Shown piece after piece: positions 23,231-31,640 of a stretch of DNA of 64,000 nucleotides; position 1 is the stretch's first letter, and each line of letters opens with the position of its first letter. Below the pieces are notes generated by a model, which was not told the DNA's origin, ran no database searches, and saw only the letters and a list, made by a program, of their open reading frames with translations. The stretch spans positions 174,640-238,639 of the forward strand of contig NZ_ML708612.1 of NCBI RefSeq assembly GCF_008831305.1, read 5' to 3'. The translations under genes were made by a program, and so were the position numbers. The DNA is from Kocuria coralli. Lineage in GTDB: Bacteria; Actinomycetota; Actinomycetes; Actinomycetales; Micrococcaceae.

Positions 23231-24208
23231 ATGGAACTGCCGTTTCTCCCGCCACGCTCACCGAGACCTCTCGTCGCAACGACGGCGCAGTGGGCGCGAA
23301 GCACGCGTTCCCTGGAGCGCGACCCTCGCATGCACAACCTGGTCCGAGGGATCTGGGCGCAGTGGCCGGAGGATATGGAGCACCCCGCCCTCACCCCGTG
23401 GGAGATCGCAGCTGTGCTCCAGCCTCTGTGGGGGCCGACCGCGGCAGTCTCCGGGACCTGTGCGGCGTCGATCCTGCAGATCCCCCTGATGACCGGGCTG
23501 CACTGGGTGGACGAGCTACTCGGCGAGCCGGCCATCTACGGGGCGCCTCCCGCCTGCCCGCAGCTGCGAACCCGCGAGGTACCCCGGAGCCGGGAGCGGG
23601 ACCGGACCCAGGTGCATGTGCATCGCGGCTTCGGGCTGGCGCCCCAACGTGGCCCATGGGGCTGTGCCGTGACGGGACCGCTTGAAACCGTCCTCCAACT
23701 GCAGCCCTGGATTCACGGGTGGCGGACGACGGCGGCGGTCGATCACATCCTGTCCAAGAACCTGGGACCCGACGGTACCTCCATGCCTTTGCCGTCGGAA
23801 GCCTTCCTGCAAGCCGTCAAGGCCTTGCCGCGGGGAACTCGCGGCAAGGCCCGCCTGGCCATGGCCGCATCACGGTGTGCGGCGAACACCTGGTCCCCCA
23901 TGGAGACGGTGCTGCGCCTGGCCGTCGAGTCTTTCGGCGTCCACGCCCCCGAGCCCAATCACTGCGTGCACCTGCCTTCGGGCCGGACCGTGTACCTGGA
24001 CTTGGCCTGGCCTCATCTGCGCAAGGCCCTGGAGTACAACGGCGCGGTGCACTTCCAGGATCGGACGACGTACGGCGACGAGATGCACCGGTTCAACGCG
24101 CTGCGTTCAGCCGGATGGGAGATCTATTTCGTGGTGGCCGAGGACCTGAAGGACCGTCAGCGCCGTCGTGCCCTGCGGCGCTGGCTCGCCACGCACGTAG
24201 GCCCCTGA
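23231..24208 (+). CDS. DUF559-type (Vsr-fold) endonuclease-domain protein
   Basis: Probable nuclease-fold protein of unknown role. The 325 residues split in two. Residues 1-215 resemble the N-terminal part of actinobacterial DUF559 and AbiEi-type proteins, with WGCAVTGPLETVLQLQPW near residue 145. Residues about 220-318 form the DUF559 domain: SPMETVLRLAVESFG, GRTVYLDLAWPHLRKALEYNG, then RFNALRSAGWEIYFVVAEDL. Glu225, Asp257 and Glu268 fit the acidic residues of a Vsr/PD-(D/E)XK site; no clear Lys follows. The ATG seems leaderless. The gene is the only plus-strand gene in the first 28 kb and is bracketed by palindromes A and B. Nothing shows what DNA it acts on. Confidence 0.8.
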   Translation: MELPFLPPRSPRPLVATTAQWARSTRSLERDPRMHNLVRGIWAQWPEDMEHPALTPWEIAAVLQPLWGPTAAVSGTCAASILQIPLMTGLHWVDELLGEPAIYGAPPACPQLRTREVPRSRERDRTQVHVHRGFGLAPQRGPWGCAVTGPLETVLQLQPWIHGWRTTAAVDHILSKNLGPDGTSMPLPSEAFLQAVKALPRGTRGKARLAMAASRCAANTWSPMETVLRLAVESFGVHAPEPNHCVHLPSGRTVYLDLAWPHLRKALEYNGAVHFQDRTTYGDEMHRFNALRSAGWEIYFVVAEDLKDRQRRRALRRWLATHVGP

Positions 24209-24214
24209 GCAGAA

Positions 24215-24283
24215 CTCCGCCGAGTGTCCGATTGCGTACCGCAGAACGCGGATTCTCGGTATGCAATCGGACACTCGGCGGAG
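24215..24283. repeat. Long palindrome B (copy 2), also a possible bidirectional terminator
   Basis: Arms of 27 bp (CTCCGCCGAGTGTCC plus GATTGCGTACCG and the matching right arm) enclose a 15-nt loop; one G-T wobble. The inner 23 bp match palindrome A with one or two differences. It sits 6 bp after the DUF559 stop and 25 bp before the glpK stop, between convergent genes, so it could end transcription from both sides. Confidence 0.92.
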
Positions 24284-24308
24284 TGGGTGGGGAGGAGGGA
24301 GGGTGGGG

Positions 24309-25880
24309 TCAGTCGACGTCCTCGTCCACCCAGTCGAAGGTCTTGGTCACGGCCTTCTTCCAGTTGCGGAAGTACTTCGCCGTGGTCTCCGGATCCTCCT
24401 GGGGCTCCCAGCGGGTGTCCTCGGCCCAGTTGGCGGATACATCCGCGGTACCGGACCAGAAGCCCACCGCGATGCCGGCCGCGTAGGCGGCGCCCAGCGC
24501 CGTGGTCTCCGTGACCTTGGGCCGGATCACCGGGATGTCGAGCTGGTCGGCCTGGAACTGCATCAGCAGCTCGTTGGCCGTCATGCCGCCGTCGACCTTG
24601 AGTTCCTGCATGTCCACGCCGGCGTCCTTGTTCATGGCCTCGACGACCTCCCGGGACTGGTAGGCGGTGGCCTCCAGTGCCGCCCGGGCGATGTGGGACT
24701 TGTTGACGTAGCGGGTCAGACCGACGAGCGCGCCGCGGGCGTCGTCGCGCCAGTACGGTGCGAACAGACCGGAGAACGCGGGCACGAAATACGCTCCGCC
24801 GTTGTCCTCGACCTCACGGGCCAGGGCCTCCACGTCGGAGGCGCTCGAGACCAGCCCCAGGTTGTCGCGCAGCCACTGGATCAGGGAGCCCGTGACGGCG
24901 ATCGAGCCCTCGAGCGCGTACACGGGGGCCGCGTCGCCGAGCTTGTAGCAGACCGTGGACAGCAGGCCGTGCTTGGAGTGCACCACCTTGTCGCCCACGT
25001 TCATCAGCACGAACGAGCCGGTGCCGTAGGTGTTCTTGCCCATCCCCGGCTCGAAGCAGGCCTGACCGAACATGGCCGCCTGCTGGTCGCCGAGGATGCC
25101 CGCGATGGGAACGTCGCGCAGGAATCCGGCCTGACGGCCCACCCCGTAGACCTCCGAGGAGGACCTGATCTCCGGGAGCATGGACAGCGGCACGCCCATG
25201 TCCTCGGCGATCTCCGCGTTCCAGTCAAGCGTCTCCAGGTTCATGAGCAGGGTGCGCGAGGCGTTGGTGACGTCCGTGACGTGCACCCCGCCGTTCGTGC
25301 CTCCGGTCATGTTCCAGATCAGCCAGGAGTCGGTGTTGCCGAAGAGCAGGTCGCCGTTCTCCGCCTTCTCCCGGGCGCCCTCGACGTTTTCGAGGATCCA
25401 GGTGATCTTGGGTCCGGAGAAGTAGCTGGCCAGCGGCAGTCCCACGCGATCCTTGTACTTGTCCGCGCCCTCATCGCCGCCGAGCCGCTCGGCGAGCTTG
25501 GCGGTGCGGGTGTCCTGCCACACGATGGCGTTGTACACGGGCTTGCCCGTGGTCTTATCCCAGACCACGGCCGTCTCGCGCTGGTTGGTGATGCCGACGG
25601 CGGCCAGATCGCCGGCCGTCAGCTCGGCCACTGCCAGGGCGTCGGCGACGACCTTGCGGACGTTGCGCCAGATCTCCTGGGGATCGTGCTCGACCCACCC
25701 CGCCTTGGGGAAGATCTGCTCGTGCTCGAGCTGTCCCGTGCTCACGATCTCGCCGGCGTGGTTGAAGATGATCGCCCGCGAGCTGGTGGTGCCCTGGTCG
25801 ATGGCCATGACGTACTGCTGGGTCCCCGGGTCGTCGGCCTTGTGCTCCAGGTTGGTGTCTGTGGTCGCTTCGGTATTCAT
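24309..25880 (-). CDS. glpK: Glycerol kinase
   Basis: Phosphorylates glycerol taken up by GlpF. The 523-residue protein has the FGGY-family ATPase motifs: [21 protein letters not shown] near residue 25, [20 protein letters not shown]-like [12 protein letters not shown], and [19 protein letters not shown]. The first 20 residues are a hydrophilic extension. It is the last gene of glpD-glpF-glpK. A GC-rich stem in the 162-bp gap after glpF could reduce its expression. The regulator upstream of glpD probably controls the whole group. Confidence 0.96.
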   Translation of the reverse strand: MNTEATTDTNLEHKADDPGTQQYVMAIDQGTTSSRAIIFNHAGEIVSTGQLEHEQIFPKAGWVEHDPQEIWRNVRKVVADALAVAELTAGDLAAVGITNQRETAVVWDKTTGKPVYNAIVWQDTRTAKLAERLGGDEGADKYKDRVGLPLASYFSGPKITWILENVEGAREKAENGDLLFGNTDSWLIWNMTGGTNGGVHVTDVTNASRTLLMNLETLDWNAEIAEDMGVPLSMLPEIRSSSEVYGVGRQAGFLRDVPIAGILGDQQAAMFGQACFEPGMGKNTYGTGSFVLMNVGDKVVHSKHGLLSTVCYKLGDAAPVYALEGSIAVTGSLIQWLRDNLGLVSSASDVEALAREVEDNGGAYFVPAFSGLFAPYWRDDARGALVGLTRYVNKSHIARAALEATAYQSREVVEAMNKDAGVDMQELKVDGGMTANELLMQFQADQLDIPVIRPKVTETTALGAAYAAGIAVGFWSGTADVSANWAEDTRWEPQEDPETTAKYFRNWKKAVTKTFDWVDEDVD

Positions 25881-25982
25881 GGATGACTCCTCACATCGTT
25901 GTGGCGGGTCTGCGCTGTAGCGAAGGTGCCGTATCGGCTGTATCGGTAATGGATCGGTTGTGTGGATCAGTGGTGGTTCGAG

Positions 25983-26001
25983 GCGGCCGGATTCCGGCCG
26001 C
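25983..26001 (-). terminator. GC-rich hairpin between glpF and glpK
   Basis: GCGGCCGG and CCGGCCGC around a 3-nt loop; no T tract follows on the minus strand. It probably acts as a weak attenuator inside the glp operon or helps stabilise the upstream mRNA end. Confidence 0.5.
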
Positions 26002-26042
26002 AGTGGTTCGCCGCACCGGATGCAACCGGCGTGGCCTCCCGG

Positions 26043-26831
26043 TCAGAAGGTTCCCGCTCCGAAGGCCTGGAACAGACCGCCCGCGATCAGGCCGCCGATG
26101 AGGGGACCGGCCACGGGGATCCAGGCGTAGCCCCAGTCGCTGCCGCCCTTGCCGCGGATCGGCAGGATGGCGTGGGCGATACGGGGCCCGAGGTCACGGG
26201 CCGGGTTGATCGCGTAGCCCGTGGGTCCGCCGAGGCTGGCACCGATGCCCACGACCAGCAGGGCCACGGCCAGCGGGCCCAAACCCGAGGGTGTGCCGCC
26301 GAACATGAGGATCACGAACACCAGCACGAAGGTCGCGATCACCTCGGTGATCAGGTTCCAGGGGACGGAGCGGATCTCCGGGCCGGTCGAGAACGTGCCG
26401 AGCTTCGCGGCGGGATCCAGCTGCTCGTCGTAGTGCTGCTTGTAGGCCAGCCAGCAGACGACGGCGCCCAGGAAGGCACCCAGCAGCTCCGCGCCGAAGT
26501 ACACCAGCGTCGAGACGCCGGTGACCGCCACGCCCGGCGCGTACTCCGCGGCACCGGAGGACCAGATCCCGACGGTCACGGCGGGGTTCAGGTGCGCTCC
26601 CGACTGCCACGCCACGTAGACGCCGGCGAAGACCGCAAGCCCCCAGCCGAAGTTGATCATCAGCCACCCGCCACCGTTGCCCTTGGTCTTGGACAGCAGC
26701 TGGTTGGCCACCACGCCCACACCGAGCAGGGTCAGCAGCCCCGTTCCCAGGACCTCGGACCAGAACACGGTGCCCAGTGGCACCACATCGGCTGCTGTCT
26801 GCATCGGCAGCAGCGCTGACAACGTAGTCAT
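26043..26831 (-). CDS. glpF: Glycerol uptake facilitator
   Basis: Aquaglyceroporin, an inner-membrane channel for glycerol. The 262-residue protein shows six hydrophobic helices and the two half-helix NPA motifs: GAHLNPAVT (residues about 79-87) and [12 protein letters not shown]. The Asp after the second NPAR marks the glycerol-conducting branch. It lies between glpD and glpK, so uptake, phosphorylation and oxidation are encoded together. The 72-bp gap upstream holds a 12-bp direct repeat. Confidence 0.95.
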   Translation of the reverse strand: MTTLSALLPMQTAADVVPLGTVFWSEVLGTGLLTLLGVGVVANQLLSKTKGNGGGWLMINFGWGLAVFAGVYVAWQSGAHLNPAVTVGIWSSGAAEYAPGVAVTGVSTLVYFGAELLGAFLGAVVCWLAYKQHYDEQLDPAAKLGTFSTGPEIRSVPWNLITEVIATFVLVFVILMFGGTPSGLGPLAVALLVVGIGASLGGPTGYAINPARDLGPRIAHAILPIRGKGGSDWGYAWIPVAGPLIGGLIAGGLFQAFGAGTF

Positions 26832-26850
26832 CGGAAGACTCCCTTTCCTA

Positions 26851-26875
26851 GATGCGTTTCTTTGATGCGTTTCTT
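26851..26875. repeat. 12-bp direct repeat between glpD and glpF
   Basis: GATGCGTTTCTT occurs twice, separated by one base, in the glpD-glpF gap. It looks like a small duplication; no function is apparent. Confidence 0.8.
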
Positions 26876-26903
26876 ACGTGCCCTTACGGAGATCCCGTGC
26901 GGG

Positions 26904-28643
26904 TCAGTCGTGGTGCGAACGGTTGCCCAGCGACGGCGCCGCGGCCCGCGCAGCCGCTGCGGCGGCGTCGTCCGCGGTTCCGGCTGCCGCATCCTCTGCA
27001 GCGCAGCGGGCACGGTAGGCCTGGACCTCGGAGGCCCTGCGGTTCGCGTCCCAGCCGAGCTCGGCGGCCGCCAGGTCGGCGACCTCCTCGACCGCGGCCA
27101 GCCCGTGGTCCGGGTGGTCGTAGGTCATCCGGGTCCGGGTGTCGAAGATGTCCTCGAGGTGCAGGGCACCCTCGTTGCGGCACGCCTGGACGATTTCGGC
27201 CCGCAGGTACTCGGGCGCGCCCTCCAGAGCGGAGGCCAGGTCCGGCTGCTCCGCCACCAGCGCCTCGATCTCGTCGATGGCCGATCCGTACCGGTTGAGC
27301 AGGTGCTCCACCATGGCCTCGGTCCACCCGTGGGCCCGGGCGATCCGGCCCTTCTGCCGGGTCAGCGCGAGGTAGCCGTCGGCCCCGTGCAGCGGGGTGC
27401 GGTCGGTGACCGAGGGCACCTGTTCGGCGCGGTCCTTGCCCAGTGCGAAGTCCACGGCGTCCTCGGCCATGATCCGGTAGGTGGTCAGCTTGCCGCCGGC
27501 GATGGAGATCAGCCCAGGGGTCACCTCCGCGACCGTGTGCTCGCGCGAGACCTTGGTCGAGGCCGTCTCCGTCCCGTCCTTGACGCCGGGCTGCAGCAGC
27601 GGACGCAGGCCGGCGAAGACGCCGATGACATCGGAACGGGTCAGGGGGTCGTCGAGGACCACGTTGGCGTGTTCGATGACGTAGTCGATATCGGCGCCGG
27701 TGGCGACCGGGGCCGATATGTCCTGCTCGTACGGGGTATCCGTGGTGCCGATGATCCAGTAGTGGTCCCAGGGGATCACGAACAGCACGGACTTCTCGGT
27801 CTGCAGGATCAGCCCCACCTCGCCCTGGATGCGCTCGCGCGGCACGACGATGTGGATCCCCTTCGAGGCCAGGACTCTCAGGCCTCCGTCCGTGGTGGCC
27901 AGATCCTGGGTCCGTTCGGTCCAGACGCCGGTGGCCCCGATGACGCGGCGGGCCCTGATCGTATGCTCCTGACCCGACTCCAGATCCAGTACCCGAGCCC
28001 CGGCCACGGCGCCGTCGTCGTCCTTGATCAGGTCCGTGACCTGGGTGCGGGAGGCGGCCAGGGCGCCGAAGCCGACGGCGGTCCGGACGACGGTGAGCAC
28101 CAGGCGGGCGTCGTCCACCTTGCCGTCCCAGTACTTGACCGCACCCACCATGCTTCCCGGCTTGATCGCCGGGAAGGCCTTCCGCACACCCGAGGTGCTC
28201 AGGTGCCGGTGGAAGGGCATGGACGCCACCTTGGAGCCGAGGTGGGCCAGGGTGTCGTACAGACCGATTCCGGCGGTCACGTAGGGCCGCTGCCAGACCC
28301 GGTGGAGGATCGGGTACAGGAACGGAACGGGCTTCACGAGGTGCGGGGCCAGCGTGTAGAGGAGGCGCTCGCGCTCCCCCAGCGCCTCGGTCACCAGCTT
28401 GAAGTCGAGGGCCTGCAGGTAGCGCAGTCCGCCGTGGACCAGCTTCGAGGACCACCGCGACGTGCCGCCGGCCCAGTCCTGCGCCTCCACGATCCCGGTC
28501 CGCAGCCCCCGGGTCGCGGCATCCAGGGCGATTCCCGCACCGGTGATGCCGCCGCCGATCACCAGGACGTCGAGCTCGGGCCCTTCGGCCATCTCCTGCA
28601 GTGCCGCTTGCCGCGACTCGGTGTTCAATACGGTGCTACTCAC
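26904..28643 (-). CDS. glpD: Glycerol-3-phosphate dehydrogenase (FAD), copy 1
   Basis: Oxidises glycerol 3-phosphate to dihydroxyacetone phosphate at the membrane, passing electrons to quinone. The 579-residue protein has the FAD-binding VLVIGGGITGAGIALDAATRG near residue 30, the SSKLVHGGLRYLQ segment, FVIPWDHYWIIGTTDTPYE, and a C-terminal helical domain (YLRAEIVQACRNEGALHLED). It ends in an Ala-rich tail. Translation starts with GTG at 28643 (MSSTVLNTES). It is the first gene of glpD-glpF-glpK and is divergent from the SorC-type regulator. A close paralogue lies at 29780-31579. Confidence 0.96.
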   Translation of the reverse strand: MSSTVLNTESRQAALQEMAEGPELDVLVIGGGITGAGIALDAATRGLRTGIVEAQDWAGGTSRWSSKLVHGGLRYLQALDFKLVTEALGERERLLYTLAPHLVKPVPFLYPILHRVWQRPYVTAGIGLYDTLAHLGSKVASMPFHRHLSTSGVRKAFPAIKPGSMVGAVKYWDGKVDDARLVLTVVRTAVGFGALAASRTQVTDLIKDDDGAVAGARVLDLESGQEHTIRARRVIGATGVWTERTQDLATTDGGLRVLASKGIHIVVPRERIQGEVGLILQTEKSVLFVIPWDHYWIIGTTDTPYEQDISAPVATGADIDYVIEHANVVLDDPLTRSDVIGVFAGLRPLLQPGVKDGTETASTKVSREHTVAEVTPGLISIAGGKLTTYRIMAEDAVDFALGKDRAEQVPSVTDRTPLHGADGYLALTRQKGRIARAHGWTEAMVEHLLNRYGSAIDEIEALVAEQPDLASALEGAPEYLRAEIVQACRNEGALHLEDIFDTRTRMTYDHPDHGLAAVEEVADLAAAELGWDANRRASEVQAYRARCAAEDAAAGTADDAAAAAARAAAPSLGNRSHHD

Positions 28644-28700
28644 GGACCGACCTCACTCACACGGATACGTGCGTCTCATGGCGCTTCGGATACGAACGGG

Positions 28701-28739
28701 GCGATGATGCACTAGATGTGTTCCAGGTCGCATCATCGC
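28701..28739. promoter_or_regulatory. 10-bp inverted repeat in the glpD / regulator intergenic region
   Basis: GCGATGATGC and GCATCATCGC match perfectly over 10 bp with a 19-bp spacer. The centre-to-centre distance is close to three helical turns, as for a protein that binds two sites on one face. It lies between the regulator promoter and glpD, so it may be an operator for the glpD side. Confidence 0.6.
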
Positions 28740-28748
28740 GGTATGCGG

Positions 28749-28777
28749 TTAACCTTGCCGTCCGATGCACGTATGCT
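28749..28777 (+). promoter_or_regulatory. Promoter of the SorC-type regulator
   Basis: TTAACC, a 17-bp spacer, and TATGCT. The predicted start is near 28784, about 34 nt before the GTG start codon, which has GAGGAGG in front of it. Confidence 0.6.
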
Positions 28778-28785
28778 CAAGCTAT

Positions 28786-28801
28786 CTGCACGAACGTGCA
28801 G
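28786..28801. promoter_or_regulatory. Palindromic operator overlapping the regulator transcript start
   Basis: CTGCACG-AA-CGTGCAG, a perfect 7-2-7 inverted repeat at about +2 to +17. A further half-site TGCACG lies in the promoter spacer at 28766-28771. Position predicts repression by a dimeric or tetrameric protein, most simply the regulator itself. Confidence 0.65.
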
Positions 28802-28817
28802 AACGAGGAGGTGAGTC

Positions 28818-29801
28818 GTGCACGACGATTCAGCGCTCTATCAGGCGGCCGAACTGTATTTCGTCCAGGGAATGACCATGGGCGCCGTGGCCGAACGTTT
28901 CGACGTCTCGCGCTCCACGGTCTCGCGAATGCTCGCCGAGGCCAAGGAGCGGGGCATCGTGACGATGACCTTGCGGATGCCGGACAATCGCTCCGACCGC
29001 CTCTCCCGGCGGATCCACGACCTCTTCGGCGTCACCGCCCACATCGCGGGCACCCGGCGCGGGGCGCGCTCCGCCCAGCGCCTGGAGGCGGTCTCCCGCT
29101 ACGCCGCCAACCTGCTGACGGAATGGGTGACCGACGGGTGCATCGTCGGCGTCGCCTGGGGCACCACCACCTCCACGGTGGCCTCCCACCTGCGCCACAA
29201 GGACGTCCAGGACGTGACCGTGGTGCAGCTCAACGGGGCCGCCGGCCCGCACTCCACCGGCGTGGGCACCTCCACCCCGGTGCTCTCCACCATGGCCCGG
29301 GCCTTCAACGCGGAGCTCTACCCGTTCCCCACGCCTGCGTTCTTCGACCTCGAGCAGACCCGCTCCCTGCTGTGGCAGGAGTCCTCCGTGCGGCGGATCC
29401 TGGCGATGCGCGTCGCGGCGCAGATGGCAGTCTTCAGCGTGGGCGCCTTCCGCGGCCCCGTGCTCTCCCAGGTCTACCTGGAGGGCCACCTCAGCGACGC
29501 CGCGCTACGCAACCTGAACGAGAACCGGGTGGTGGGCGACATGTGCACCGTGTTCATCCGGGAGGACGGCAGTTACGCCGACATCGACCTCAACCGCAAG
29601 GCCTCCGGCCCCACTCCCTCGGAGCTGGCGCGCATCCCCCGCCGGATGTGCGTGGTCGCCGGATACCACAAGGTGCGCGGCATCCTGGGGGCGCTGCGGT
29701 CAGGAGCCGTCACCGACCTGGTGATCGACGACCTGACGGCCGGTGAGGTCATCGATCACCTGGAGAACGGGGGCCGCCCTCACTCCGGAGCGCGCGCCTG
29801 A
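28818..29801 (+). CDS. SorC-family transcriptional regulator of the glp locus
   Basis: Sugar-phosphate-responsive DNA-binding regulator. The 327-residue protein has an N-terminal helix-turn-helix (residues about 20-40, MGAVAERFDVSRSTVSRMLA) and a C-terminal SorC effector domain (GCIVGVAWGTTTSTVASHL, CVVAGYHKVRGILGALRSG and VTDLVIDDLTAGEVI). The GTG at 28818 has GAGGAGG 6 nt upstream. It is divergent from glpD and its 3' end overlaps the convergent second glpD by 22 bp. From context I infer glycerol 3-phosphate or a related phosphate as the ligand; the sequence does not prove it. Confidence 0.88.
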   Translation: MHDDSALYQAAELYFVQGMTMGAVAERFDVSRSTVSRMLAEAKERGIVTMTLRMPDNRSDRLSRRIHDLFGVTAHIAGTRRGARSAQRLEAVSRYAANLLTEWVTDGCIVGVAWGTTTSTVASHLRHKDVQDVTVVQLNGAAGPHSTGVGTSTPVLSTMARAFNAELYPFPTPAFFDLEQTRSLLWQESSVRRILAMRVAAQMAVFSVGAFRGPVLSQVYLEGHLSDAALRNLNENRVVGDMCTVFIREDGSYADIDLNRKASGPTPSELARIPRRMCVVAGYHKVRGILGALRSGAVTDLVIDDLTAGEVIDHLENGGRPHSGARA

Positions 29802-31579
29802 TCCGGTCCGTGCAGTTCGGGGACCACCCCGGCAGCGGACTCACGGGCGGTCTCCGCGGATTCGTCGTCCTCGGCTCGTGCCGCCCGGTCCTCGGCCTCG
29901 CTGCGGGCCTGGTAGGCGGCCAGTTCGAAGGTCATCCGCTCGCGGTCCCAGCCGAGTTCCGCGGCGGCGATCTCCGCGATGCCCTCGGCGGCCGCCAGAC
30001 CGTGCTGCGGGGCGCTGTAGGTCAGCCGGGTCCGGGTGTCCATGAGGTCCTCCAGATGCATCGGCGCCTCGTACCGGCAGGCGTGGACGATCTCCGCCCG
30101 GACGTGCTGCGGGGCCCCTGGCAGCGGTTCGGCGGTGGCGGGGTCCTCCTCCATGATGGCGAGCACCTCGTCGTAGGCGCTGCCGTAGCGTCCCAGGAGG
30201 TCCCGGGTGCGCTGCTCGTCCCATTGGTCTCCGGCGACGGCGGCGATCTGCCGGGTGATCGCGCCGACACGGGCCTGCACGCCCGGCCAGCCGTCCGCCC
30301 CGTGCAGGAGGATCCGGTCGGTGACGGAGGGGCGGTCCGGGGCGGCGTCGCCGAGGGCGAGGTCCACGGCGTCCTCGGCCATGATCCGGTAGGTGGTGAG
30401 CTTGCCGCCGGCGATGGTGATCAGCCCGGGCACCGGCTCCATGACCGTGTGCTCGCGGGAGACCTTGGTGGAGACGGCCTCGCCGCCGTCCTTGGCCACG
30501 GGCTGCAGCAGGGGCCGCAGGCCCGCGTAGACGCCCACGATGTCCTCGCGCGTGAGGGGATCCCGCAGCACGGTATTGGCGTGCTCCAGGACGTAGTCGA
30601 TATCGGCTCCCGAGGCCGCCGGGGTCGCCGGGTTCCCCGAATACGGGGTGTCGGTGGTTCCGATGATCCAGTGGTGCTCCCACGGGATCACGAACAGCAC
30701 GGATTTCTCGGTCTGCAGGATCAGCCCGACGTCGCCGTCGATCCGGTCGCGGTCCACCACGATGTGGATGCCCTTGGAGGCCATGACCTGAAGCCCCGCC
30801 TCGGCGCCGGCCAGCTCCTGGAGGTGCTCGGTCCAGACCCCGGTCGCGGAGATGACGTGCCTGGCCTTGACGGGGAAGCGGCGGCCGGTCTCCTTGTCCT
30901 CGATCAAGGCGCCCACGACCACGTTGCCGTCCTGGAACTCGTCCTCCTCGGTCAGTAGTTCCACGACCTCCGCCCGGTTGGCGGCCAGGGCGCCTTGGCC
31001 CACGGCGGTGCGCAGCAGGGTGAGCACCAGGCGGGCATCGTCGACCCGCGCGTCCCAGTACTTGAACGCCCCGATCGAGGCATCCTCGCGGAGGGCGGGG
31101 AAGACCTCGCCGACCTCCTCGGCGGTCAGGTGCTCGCGGCGCGGCAGCGACGAGGCCTTGGACCCCCATTGCGCCAGGGTGTCGTAGAGGCCGATGCCGG
31201 TCCCGACGTAGGGCCGCTCCCACTTGTGCGTCAGGGGGTAGAGGAACGGCACTGCGCTCACCAGGTGCGGGGCCAGGTGGAACAGGAGCCGCTCCCGCTC
31301 CCCCAGCGCCTCGGCCACGAGCTTCACATCGAGCTGCTGGAGGTAGCGCAGGCCGCCGTGCACCAGTTTCGACGACCAGCGCGAGGTCGCACCCGCCCAG
31401 TCCTGGGCATCGACGACGCCGGTGCGCAGCCCGCGGGTCGCGGCGTCCAGAGCGATGCCCGCCCCCGTCACTCCCCCGCCGACGACCAGGACGTCGAGCG
31501 GTTCGCCGTGCTCCATCTCCTCGAGAGCGGCGTCACGGGTTGCGGCGTTCATGGCGGTACGGGGCAGACGCGGGGACAT
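29780..31579 (-). CDS. glpD: Glycerol-3-phosphate dehydrogenase (FAD), copy 2
   Basis: Second GlpD, 599 residues from the ATG at 31579 (GAAAGG about 8 nt upstream). It has the same landmarks as copy 1: VLVVGGGVTGAGIALDAATRG, SSKLVHGGLRYLQ, FVIPWEHHWIIGTTDTPYS, and a C-terminal domain with HVRAEIVHACRYEAPMHLED. By eye the two are alike over their full length, so they come from a duplication, but they differ enough to be old. The open frame upstream of 31579 has no similarity. The gene converges on the regulator and overlaps its end by 22 bp. rarA ends 61 bp upstream in the same direction. Confidence 0.95.
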   Translation of the reverse strand: MSPRLPRTAMNAATRDAALEEMEHGEPLDVLVVGGGVTGAGIALDAATRGLRTGVVDAQDWAGATSRWSSKLVHGGLRYLQQLDVKLVAEALGERERLLFHLAPHLVSAVPFLYPLTHKWERPYVGTGIGLYDTLAQWGSKASSLPRREHLTAEEVGEVFPALREDASIGAFKYWDARVDDARLVLTLLRTAVGQGALAANRAEVVELLTEEDEFQDGNVVVGALIEDKETGRRFPVKARHVISATGVWTEHLQELAGAEAGLQVMASKGIHIVVDRDRIDGDVGLILQTEKSVLFVIPWEHHWIIGTTDTPYSGNPATPAASGADIDYVLEHANTVLRDPLTREDIVGVYAGLRPLLQPVAKDGGEAVSTKVSREHTVMEPVPGLITIAGGKLTTYRIMAEDAVDLALGDAAPDRPSVTDRILLHGADGWPGVQARVGAITRQIAAVAGDQWDEQRTRDLLGRYGSAYDEVLAIMEEDPATAEPLPGAPQHVRAEIVHACRYEAPMHLEDLMDTRTRLTYSAPQHGLAAAEGIAEIAAAELGWDRERMTFELAAYQARSEAEDRAARAEDDESAETARESAAGVVPELHGPDQARAPE

Positions 31580-31640
31580 GATGGCCCTTTCAGATCGGGG
31601 GAGGTCATCCGACGCTACTCCCTCAGCAGGCTTCCGGTAA

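Noticed and set aside
22875..23279. A 134-codon minus-strand frame through palindrome A
   Set aside because: It reads through both arms of the palindrome, overlaps the divergent promoter region and has no ribosome binding site or family match.
23104..24283. Palindromes A and B as terminal inverted repeats of an insertion sequence
   Set aside because: Each copy is itself a full palindrome, no transposase lies between them, and no target-site duplication is seen at the outer edges.
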